DNA of 64,000 nucleotides. It comes from CAWBJO01 sp963789175 (GTDB lineage Bacteria > Pseudomonadota > Alphaproteobacteria > Rhizobiales > Aestuariivirgaceae). The position numbers were made by a program, and so were the translations under genes. The stretch spans positions 558,001 to 622,000 of the forward strand of contig CAWBJO010000007.1 in NCBI GenBank assembly GCA_963789175.1, in the 5' to 3' direction. The notes beneath the pieces were generated by a model. It made no database searches, was not told the origin of the DNA, and saw only the letters and a program-made list of their open reading frames with translations. The stretch's first letter is position 1. Every line of letters begins with the position of its first letter. Shown piece by piece: positions 26,718-33,848 of the stretch.

Positions 26718-27875
26718 TCATTTCGTTTCGGACGACCAGGGAAAGTTCACGTAGCGGTCGCGGGTATCGTAGCAGATGTTGCCGTACATCCGAAGGTAAC
26801 GGGCGCGCCGCTCGGGATCGGCATAGACGGTGGCCGGGTCGGCAAGATCGGCCTCATACTGGGCAATGTTGCGCGCATTGAGGGCGATGGGGAGAATATT
26901 CATGGCTTGCGGGATGCTCTTTCCTTCCAGCCAGTCGGCGGCGTGCTGGCCCATGGCATAGCCGAAAACCGGGGAAGCCAGGCTGATACTGGTCTTGTAG
27001 GGGCTCGTTCCCGTCTTCAGCTCGGCAACCGCTTCCGGCTCTCCGTCGATGCCGCCGAAGAACTGGTCGGGCCTGGCCTTGCCCGCCTTACGCACCGCCT
27101 CGAGGGCCCCCAGCACGACCGTATCCGCACCGAGCACCACATCGACCTCGGGGACGGCGAGAAGGATGGTGTTCATCATCGCGAAGCCGCCTTCCTTGTT
27201 GACGGTCACCGGCGAGATATCCGCGACGATGGTGGCATCCGGCACCGCCTGAAGGGAATCGCGGATGGCGGCAAAACGCGGCGCCAGGAACTCCAGGCTG
27301 TCATGAGTCAGGAGGACGACATTGGCCTTGCCGTCGAGCCGCGTGCGAATGTGGTCGGCCGCGGCATCGCCGAGCGCCTTGCCGGTCAGATATTGGGGGG
27401 CGTTGAGGAGCGACGTCGCCGGCGGCGGCACGATCGTGCCCACATAGCTGCCTGACCAGATGAGCTTCTGAAGGTGCGGGGCAAGCGAAGCGGGGTCGAC
27501 GGGAGCCGCGACGACGCCCCCGAACCGTCCGGCGTGGAAGGCTTCGATCTGAGAAACCATCAGGGCCGAGTCGTTATTGGCGACCGCAAGCCGATACGCG
27601 AGGCGCCGGTCGCCGGCGGCGCGCGCGAGGCCGTAGTCGACGCCCCGCATGAAGTCGCGATCGTTGTCGCGCGCGAAACCCAGGGCCCTCTCGAGGCCGG
27701 GCGGCGGCGTGCAGGCGGGAACATCGGGATCGTGGGCGGGAAAGACGGTGGGCTCGACGATCCCAGGCGGGCCCTGCTGGGCAAGAGCCGGCACGGAGGC
27801 CGACAGCGCCGCGCCGGCCACAGCCCAGAGCACTGCGAGCGTTCGAATGCCGGACATCGAGAACGCCGGTGTCAT
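26718..27875 (-). CDS. Sugar-type periplasmic binding protein, coupled to a sensor kinase
   Basis: 385 residues with a signal peptide (TLAVLWAVAGAALSASVPALA) and a type I periplasmic-binding fold of the sugar/autoinducer class (peripla_BP_4-like). Features include YRLAVANNDSALMVSQIEAF, GVVAAPVDPASLAPHLQKLI and VDVVLGADTVVLGALEAVRKAG. There is no permease or ATPase gene nearby. Its ATG overlaps the stop of the CHASE3 kinase (ATGA, 27872-27875), so the pair is translationally coupled. It may present a ligand to the kinase rather than to a transporter (inference). The C-terminus has two Cys (NICYD and, near the N-terminus, PACTPPPG). Confidence 0.87.
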   Translation of the reverse strand: MTPAFSMSGIRTLAVLWAVAGAALSASVPALAQQGPPGIVEPTVFPAHDPDVPACTPPPGLERALGFARDNDRDFMRGVDYGLARAAGDRRLAYRLAVANNDSALMVSQIEAFHAGRFGGVVAAPVDPASLAPHLQKLIWSGSYVGTIVPPPATSLLNAPQYLTGKALGDAAADHIRTRLDGKANVVLLTHDSLEFLAPRFAAIRDSLQAVPDATIVADISPVTVNKEGGFAMMNTILLAVPEVDVVLGADTVVLGALEAVRKAGKARPDQFFGGIDGEPEAVAELKTGTSPYKTSISLASPVFGYAMGQHAADWLEGKSIPQAMNILPIALNARNIAQYEADLADPATVYADPERRARYLRMYGNICYDTRDRYVNFPWSSETK

Positions 27876-29269
27876 GCCGCCTCGAGCGGAAAAACGAGGC
27901 GTGCCGCCGTGCCCGGCCGCCGTTCCAGGTACTCGACCTCGGCGCCCATGCTGTGAGCCATGGCGGTAACGAGCTTGGTGCCGAGGCCGGTGCCTCGTGC
28001 AATTCCCCCGCCGCCGCGGCCGACGCCGTCGTCCTCGACGATGAGCTCGCCGTTCTCCTCGGGCAGATGCTTGAGGCGCACCCGAACCTCGCCGGCCCGA
28101 TCGGGATAGGCATATTTGAACGCGTTGGTGACCCACTCGGTCACGACCACGCCCAGATTGATGCTGGCATCCGTGCGGAGCCGCACGGGCTGCAGCTCGC
28201 TGCTGAGGACGGCGCCGTGACCGGCGCTGTGCATCGATGTCTCCAAATTCTCGAGGAGCCCCGACAGATATTCGTCAAGCGCGACGAAGCGAACGTCGCC
28301 GGAGCTGTAGATGCGCTTGTGAACGGAGGCGATGGCATAGATGCGCGCCTGAACCTCGTCCAGGACTCCCCGCGTCCGTTCATCGGGGGCGGAACGTGCC
28401 TGAAGGCTCACCATCGATCCGACGAGGGCGAGACTGTTCGCGACGCGATGGTTCACCTCGGCGAGCAGCAGCTCGGCACGGTCGCGGGCCCGGGCAAGCT
28501 CGGCGGTGCGCTCCTCGACGCGCTGCTCGAGACCGGTGTTCAGGGTCGCGACCTCGTCGCGCGCCGATGCGAGGGCTCGCGTGTAACGGACCACGGTTAC
28601 AATCACTCCGGCCATCACGAGAACGATCAGGATGCCGCTCAGGATCGTGGCCAGGCGCAGCAGCAGGGCGTTCTCGCGCACTTCCACCACGCCCTCGGTG
28701 AGCCGCGCATCGGCGGCGCGGATCATGCTGGACAGGAAGACGTTGGCCTCGTCGGTCAGGGCCTTTCCGCGGTTGGTGCGGAAGATGGCGAGCGCCTCGT
28801 CGTCGCGGCGGTCGCGCTTCAAGCCGATGGTCCGGTCCATCTCGGCGAACTTCTCGGAGACGATGGCCTTGAGCCGGTCGAGGGACTGTCGGGCCCCGGC
28901 CACCGGCTGCAGCAACCGATCGACAGCCGCGAGCTGGCGCGACGCCTGGGCCTTCGCCGTGGCATAGGGGGCGAGATAGACCTGGTTGCCGGTTACGATG
29001 TAGCCGCGCTGGCTCGCCTCCGCGGTTTGCAGGGCATGCCTGAGCTCCGACACCGCGTTCCACGTGCTGCGGGCCTCGAGCGCCCCGTTGAAGAAGTACT
29101 GCGACCGCTCGCCGAGCCAGAGAGACATGGCCATGATGAAGAGTAGGGCGAGGAAGCCGATCAACATCAGGGCGATGGCCGATTGGACGAACCCAATGCG
29201 GTCTCGCAGGCGGTCGATGGGTTCGAACAAAGCCCGCAACCCGAAGCGAAGGGCAGGAGCAGGCGTCAC
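27872..29269 (-). CDS. CHASE3-domain HisKA_2-type sensor histidine kinase
   Basis: 465 residues. TM1 at about 28-52 (SAIALMLIGFLALLFIMAM). CHASE3 extracytoplasmic domain at about 60-200, with ALQTAEASQRGYIVTGN and a helical TNRGKALTDEANVF region. TM2 at about 207-230. Then a coiled coil and the HisKA_2 dimerisation/phosphoacceptor box ELLLAEVNHRVANSLALVGS, with His in EVNHRVAN. The ATPase shows EWVTNAFKYAYPD (N box), VEDDGVGRGGGG (G1) and GTGLGTKLV (G2). No response regulator is adjacent. The stop overlaps the start of the binding-protein gene, pairing sensor and periplasmic protein. GTG/ATG choice at 29269 is not critical. Confidence 0.92.
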   Translation of the reverse strand: MTPAPALRFGLRALFEPIDRLRDRIGFVQSAIALMLIGFLALLFIMAMSLWLGERSQYFFNGALEARSTWNAVSELRHALQTAEASQRGYIVTGNQVYLAPYATAKAQASRQLAAVDRLLQPVAGARQSLDRLKAIVSEKFAEMDRTIGLKRDRRDDEALAIFRTNRGKALTDEANVFLSSMIRAADARLTEGVVEVRENALLLRLATILSGILIVLVMAGVIVTVVRYTRALASARDEVATLNTGLEQRVEERTAELARARDRAELLLAEVNHRVANSLALVGSMVSLQARSAPDERTRGVLDEVQARIYAIASVHKRIYSSGDVRFVALDEYLSGLLENLETSMHSAGHGAVLSSELQPVRLRTDASINLGVVVTEWVTNAFKYAYPDRAGEVRVRLKHLPEENGELIVEDDGVGRGGGGIARGTGLGTKLVTAMAHSMGAEVEYLERRPGTAARLVFPLEAA

Positions 29270-29449
29270 GGCGAAATTCCGACCAAGAAGGGGCCCTCGT
29301 GATTGGACGCTCAGACCTTAGGGGGAGGGCCGTGGAATTCCAAGTGGCAGGCCCGCGGAGAGGGGAGTGGGGATTTAGCGCTGAGGCAACTTGGCGTTGA
29401 GGGGCCGGCTTGTCCTTCCGGCTTCCACCAGGCAATGAAGCTCGTCGAT

Positions 29450-29647
29450 CTACGTGTCCGTGCCCCCCTGCGACCGCTCGTCCGAGCCGGCCGGCTTCGG
29501 AGCACGCGAGTCCCGTTCGCGTTGCAGTCGCAGCTCCCGCAGCCGTTCGGTATTGAGGGTGCGGGCGGTAGCCTCCTTTGCCGAGATTTCGTGGGCGGCG
29601 CGCGCGGTCGCCTCGTGGGCGGCGCGACGCTGAGCGGACGTCGTCAT
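29450..29647 (-). CDS. Small basic protein, 65 aa
   Basis: Not recognised. The ATG at 29647 is preceded by GGGGAGATCTGG, a strong ribosome site. The product is Ala/Arg/Glu-rich and helical (QRRAAHEATARAAHEISAKE, then LRELRLQRERDS) with a polar tail. No hydrophobic segment. The codon pattern is compatible with coding, but no homologue is recalled, so certainty is moderate. Confidence 0.5.
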   Translation of the reverse strand: MTTSAQRRAAHEATARAAHEISAKEATARTLNTERLRELRLQRERDSRAPKPAGSDERSQGGTDT

Positions 29648-29786
29648 CCAGATCTCCCCTGTGCGTGTCTCCTTCCAAGGGAGTCGAAACACGCCTGCGA
29701 GGCTTCAGGTTCCATGGCGGGGGAGAAGACGGCGAAATTGAAGGCAATATCGCTGCGTCCGCCAAGCGGGGGAGGCAACCGAAAAG

Positions 29787-29862
29787 TGGCTCCCCGAGCT
29801 GGACTCGAACCAGCGACCATTCGATTAACAGTCGAATGCTCTACCAACTGAGCTATCGGGGA
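29787..29862 (-). tRNA. tRNA-Asn (GUU)
   Basis: 76 nt with encoded CCA. Acceptor arms TCCCCGA (29862-29856) and TCGGGGA (29797-29791) pair fully. Anticodon GTT is at 29829-29827 within loop CTGTTAA. Confidence 0.96.
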
Positions 29863-29965
29863 ACAGCCGGCTCGCGATATACCAAACGCATCTTGGGGGC
29901 GCAAAGGCTTTTCACAAGCCTCAAGAGCCTTGTTGGGCGGTCGAGGGACCTTTATCTAGTCCCCC

Positions 29966-30295
29966 ATGCCAAAGATCACGTTCGCCGGCCGTTCCGTCGA
30001 CCTGCCCCGAAGCCGGCTGCTGCGGATCGTGATCGGTACGGGTCTCATCATTTTCGGGCTGCTCGGCTTTCTGCCGGTGCTCGGTTTCTGGATGGTGCCG
30101 CTAGGTCTCATCGTCCTGTCGATCGACATCCCCAGAATTCGGAGGGGGCGCCGACGCACGCTCGTCCACGTCGGCCAGTGGCTGAAGCGCCACTACCCTT
30201 CGCTCGCGGCGCGGCTCGGATTTGGCTCCGGCAAGAAGATTGGGGCCGGGGTCGCTCCCGACGCTCGCAAGGGCTGCGATCCGGCCGGCGAGTAG
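29966..30295 (+). CDS. Small membrane protein, PGPGW-like
   Basis: 109 residues. One re-entrant or double hydrophobic segment (LLRIVIGTGLIIFGLLGFLP, then VLGFWMVPLGLIVLSID). This is reminiscent of the putative transmembrane PGPGW family, in which a short Pro/Gly turn joins two helices. The C-terminus is basic and soluble. Function unknown. ATG 29966 lies just after a short spacer from tRNA-Asn, and the gene is followed by tRNA-Cys on the other strand. Confidence 0.75.
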   Translation: MPKITFAGRSVDLPRSRLLRIVIGTGLIIFGLLGFLPVLGFWMVPLGLIVLSIDIPRIRRGRRRTLVHVGQWLKRHYPSLAARLGFGSGKKIGAGVAPDARKGCDPAGE

Positions 30296-30313
30296 AGGCG
30301 AGCATCGAAACGT

Positions 30314-30387
30314 TGGAGGCCTCGCCCGGAATCGAACCGAGGTACACGGATTTGCAGTCCGCTGCGTAACCACTCCGCCACGAGGCC
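30314..30387 (-). tRNA. tRNA-Cys (GCA)
   Basis: 74 nt with encoded CCA. Acceptor arms GGCCTCG (30387-30381) and CGAGGCC (30324-30318) pair fully. The anticodon loop carries GCA in the context GACTGCAAATC. Confidence 0.96.
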
Positions 30388-30533
30388 TGTGGCGGGCCTT
30401 ATAGTCGAACCTCCAGCAAGAAACAACTTCCGGTCAGTGCCGGCGCGGAGCCGATTGCCGCTTGGCCCGGGCGGGAAGTATGGATAACCATTCGGCTGAC
30501 GGTACCTCCTTCCAACCCACCCAGGCATCACGA

Positions 30534-31208
30534 ATGATGGACTTTGCCCAGGCGCGCACCAACATGATCGAATCCCAGGTGCGCCCGAACGGGGTCACCG
30601 ATACCCGCGTTCTAGCGGCGATGGCGCACGTTCCGAGGGAAATGTTCGTGCCTGCTGCCAAGCGCGCCTTCGCCTACATGGACGCGGACGTGGAGATCGC
30701 CGCCGGCTCGAGCCAGGCACCGGCGCGCTACCTGATGGAGCCGATGACCTTCGCGCGGCTCGCGCATCTCCTCAGCCTTGAACCCACGGACCGGGTGCTC
30801 GACGTCGGTTGCGCAACCGGCTACTCCGCCGCCGTGTTGTCGCGGATCGCGGCCCAGGTCGTCGGGCTGGAAGCGAATGCCGAGCTCGCGGCCGAAGCTC
30901 GAGCGAACATGGCGCGCATGGGCATCGGCAATGTCGAGATCGTCGTCGGCGATCCCTCCGCCGGAGTGGACGCCGGCGGGCCCTTCGATGCCATCCTGGT
31001 GAACGGCCGCATTCCTGAAGTCCCGGCGCGCCTCACCGCGGCGCTTGACGAGGGTGGGCGGCTCGCCGCGGTGGTGGGCGAGCGTGACGTCGCCAGGGCG
31101 CTCCTGCACACACGGGCGGGCTCGGGCATCAGCGTGCGGGCGGCATACGATGCGTCCGTCGAACCGCTGCCGGGCTTCGCGCTGCGCAAGCCCGCCTTCT
31201 CGTTTTGA
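30534..31208 (+). CDS. pcm: Protein-L-isoaspartate O-methyltransferase family protein
   Basis: SAM-dependent methyltransferase of the PIMT family, which repairs isoaspartyl residues. About 224 residues from MMDFAQARTNMIESQVRPNG, the common start in this order. The motifs are RVLAAMAHVPREMFVPAA, SAM motif I RVLDVGCATGYSAAVLSR, the acidic strand GLEANAELAAEARANM and GPFDAILVNGRIPEVPARL. The last replaces the usual VTAA, so strict PIMT activity is uncertain. An alternative start at 30480 adds 18 residues but has a poorly spaced ribosome site. The position just before tolC is a conserved rhizobial arrangement. Confidence 0.9.
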   Translation: MMDFAQARTNMIESQVRPNGVTDTRVLAAMAHVPREMFVPAAKRAFAYMDADVEIAAGSSQAPARYLMEPMTFARLAHLLSLEPTDRVLDVGCATGYSAAVLSRIAAQVVGLEANAELAAEARANMARMGIGNVEIVVGDPSAGVDAGGPFDAILVNGRIPEVPARLTAALDEGGRLAAVVGERDVARALLHTRAGSGISVRAAYDASVEPLPGFALRKPAFSF

Positions 31209-31335
31209 CGGACTGTTGCACGGCGACCGCAATCGAGGATTCAACGTCCCGTAATTTCGCATCTTCTGCGGGAAACTAAAGTGTTCTTTAACCATAAACG
31301 GGCTTCTATGAGGCGGCGAAGGAGCAGCCGGCCCG

Positions 31336-32709
31336 ATGACATCACGCCATATCGGAAAAGCCGTTTTACTCGGCACAGCCGCGCTCCTGTGGGTGGGCAG
31401 CGCCTCGCTCGAGGCACGTGCCGAGACCATCGCGGAGGCCCTGGCGAGCGCCTATAGCGCCAACCCGACACTGCAGGCGGAACGGGCCCGCCAGCGGGCG
31501 ACCGACGAAGGCGTAGCGCAGGCTCTGTCCGGCTGGCGCCCGACCGTGAGCGCCAGCGCCGAGGGCGGATGGGAAAGGACCAATCCCAAGCCCGGTGCGA
31601 CGAACAAGACGAAGCCTGCGGACGTGTCGATCGCACTCGAACAGCCGCTGTTCCGCGGCTTCCGCACGATCAGCGGCACGCGCGTCGCGGAAGCGACGGT
31701 CAAAGCTGGCCAGCAGACGCTCGTCGCGGTCGAGCAGCAGGTCCTCCTCGACGGCGTCGTCGCCTACATGAACGTCATCCGCGACCGCGACATCCTTCTG
31801 CAGCGCCGTCGTTCCGCCGGCATTTTCGCCCAGGAGCACAAGGCCACGCGGGCGCGCTTCGAGGCAGGCGAGATCAATCGCACCGACGTCGCGCTGGCGC
31901 GGGCCCGGGCAAGCCAGGCGGATGCGGACGTGTCGACGGCGCGTGCCGACCTTGCCGCAAGCTCCGCGGACTATCTTCGCGTCATCGGCCGCCCGCCTAC
32001 CGCGCTCACCATGCCGAAGCCCTGGCAGTTCATGCCGGACTCGCTGGCCGATGCCCAGACCATCGCCCGCCGCAACAATCCCGATCTCCTGACCGCGCTT
32101 CACATCGAGGAGGCGTCGCGGCACACCATCGACCTCGTCGAGGGCCAGCTGCTGCCCGAAGTGTCGCTGCAGGCGAGCTATGCCGCGAGCCGCGAGCCGC
32201 TCGACGACATCGACCAGTCGAACACGGCCTTCGTCGGCGGCGCGGTCACGATGCCGCTCTACGAGTCGGGATCGGTCTATTCCCAGGTTCGCGAGGCCAA
32301 ACACGTCGCGAGCCAGCGGCGGCTACAGATCATCGAGCAGGAGCGGTCGATCCGCGACCAGGTGACGACGGCTTGGACGACGCTCGAGGCGGCGCGCATG
32401 GCCGCCATTGCCATCCGCGAGCAGGTGAAGGCCAACGAGCTCGCCGTCGAAGGCGTGAAGGAAGAACAGCGGGTCGGGGCGGGACCTCTCATCCGCGTCC
32501 TCGACGCCGAGCGGGACCTGGTGGAATCACGGGTTGCATTGTCGCGCACCGTGCGCGACGGGGTGGTCGCCGCCTACCAGCTCCTCGCCTCGGTGGGGCA
32601 GTTAACCGCCGAAAATCTCCGCCTGCCGGTCCGGCCCTACGATCCGGAAGCGCACTACCGGTCGGTCAGAAACAAATGGATCGGCACCGACGCCGACACA
32701 ATCAAGTAG
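31336..32709 (+). CDS. tolC: TolC-family outer-membrane efflux/secretion protein
   Basis: Outer-membrane channel for type I secretion and RND efflux. 457 residues: signal peptide (LLGTAALLWVGSASLEARA, cut near residue 27), then two OEP repeats. Repeat 1 starts TIAEALASAYSANPTLQAER. Family features are SIALEQPLFRGFRTISGTRV, RFEAGEINRTDVALARARAS and, in the second half, AVTMPLYESGSVYSQVREAK and VEGVKEEQRVGAGPLIRVLD. ATG 31336 with a weak AAGGAG upstream. It lies between pcm and the PopZ-like gene, a standard order in Hyphomicrobiales. Confidence 0.95.
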   Translation: MTSRHIGKAVLLGTAALLWVGSASLEARAETIAEALASAYSANPTLQAERARQRATDEGVAQALSGWRPTVSASAEGGWERTNPKPGATNKTKPADVSIALEQPLFRGFRTISGTRVAEATVKAGQQTLVAVEQQVLLDGVVAYMNVIRDRDILLQRRRSAGIFAQEHKATRARFEAGEINRTDVALARARASQADADVSTARADLAASSADYLRVIGRPPTALTMPKPWQFMPDSLADAQTIARRNNPDLLTALHIEEASRHTIDLVEGQLLPEVSLQASYAASREPLDDIDQSNTAFVGGAVTMPLYESGSVYSQVREAKHVASQRRLQIIEQERSIRDQVTTAWTTLEAARMAAIAIREQVKANELAVEGVKEEQRVGAGPLIRVLDAERDLVESRVALSRTVRDGVVAAYQLLASVGQLTAENLRLPVRPYDPEAHYRSVRNKWIGTDADTIK

Positions 32710-32832
32710 AACAGGGCGCGAATCACCACTAGATTGCAGGCTCAGCGGTGAGTCGCGGTTTGCTGCGCAGGTACCATTTTGTACTTCTGCGAACACTCCA
32801 CGATTCCAAAAAGAACAAGAGGTTTGGGGTCC

Positions 32833-33741
32833 ATGAACAAAGTGCAGAGAATCGGGGCCGAGCCGAAGGTCGAGGATCTTCTCGCTTCCATCCGGCGGGC
32901 CATCGGCGAGGAAGACGCCATCGAGGAACCGCAGCGGATCGAACCGCGCTTCCGAGGCGAACCGGCGCGCATCGTTCACCGCGACGAGAACAAGATCGCC
33001 CGGCTGGGCAATCCTCCCTTCCGGACGCCCAACCGCGAGCGCTTCGTCGAAGTCCAGGAGGTGAGGACGCAGGCCGATCTCGAAGAGATCGAGGAGCTGC
33101 GCAACCGGATCGTCCGCGAGATCTCGGCACACGAGCTGCAGGGCCGCATGGCGAATGCGATTTCCACGATCACGCCCGTGGTGCCGATGGCGGAACCGCG
33201 GCCGGCGCCGCAGTCGAAGGGCTCGCTGTTCAAGAATCTGCTGGGTGGGTCACCCGACGAGGGCGACGAGTCGATGTTCGAGCCCCAAGAGGTGCGCGAG
33301 GCGTCGCCGGCAGCACCCCCGGCGCGGCTCAGAGGCACGCTTGCGGATGGCGAGACGTCGTACCTGCGGCCGGTGCCGAACGTGCCGCCGCCCCAGGCGA
33401 TGAACCATCCGTCACCGGCCGCCGGTCGCGCAACGTCGCGACCGACACCGGCCCCCCGGCCACCGTTCGGCCAGAGTGCGACGGGCATCCGGCCTTTCGC
33501 GCCGACCCCGGAAGCGCCGCAAATGGTGTCTCGGGAAGCGGCAACCGAGACCATGCAGTCGTTCCAGAAGCTCGCGGAACAGATCCTGAGCGGAGAGGAC
33601 GCCGGCAGCCGGCTCGACGCGCTGGCGAGCGAGCTCCTGCGGCCCATGCTCAAGCAATGGCTCGACCAGAACCTGCCAGGGGTCGTCGAGGCGCTCGTGC
33701 GGGAAGAAATCGAACGCGTCTCGCGGCGGTCCCGCCGCTAG
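32833..33741 (+). CDS. DUF2497 / PopZ-like polar organising protein
   Basis: 302 residues. The short conserved N-terminal helix KVEDLLASIRRAIGEED is followed by a long, Pro/Arg/Glu-rich, probably disordered middle (about residues 50-230). The conserved C-terminal DUF2497 helices are SRLDALASELLRPMLKQWLD and LPGVVEALVREEIERVSRR. The same domain order is known for Caulobacter PopZ, which oligomerises at the pole and tethers ParB-parS; in Caulobacter popZ also lies near valS, as here. Polar function in this organism is therefore likely but inferred. ATG at 32833. Confidence 0.9.
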   Translation: MNKVQRIGAEPKVEDLLASIRRAIGEEDAIEEPQRIEPRFRGEPARIVHRDENKIARLGNPPFRTPNRERFVEVQEVRTQADLEEIEELRNRIVREISAHELQGRMANAISTITPVVPMAEPRPAPQSKGSLFKNLLGGSPDEGDESMFEPQEVREASPAAPPARLRGTLADGETSYLRPVPNVPPPQAMNHPSPAAGRATSRPTPAPRPPFGQSATGIRPFAPTPEAPQMVSREAATETMQSFQKLAEQILSGEDAGSRLDALASELLRPMLKQWLDQNLPGVVEALVREEIERVSRRSRR

Positions 33742-33848
33742 CACCACCATAGATCCGTCGCGGTCCCTCCCAGTTGCCACCGGCACGGGCGCTCGTTATA
33801 CCCCGCTGACTTCAATCGGCGATGGGATCAACAGCTTGCGCCCCGCTC

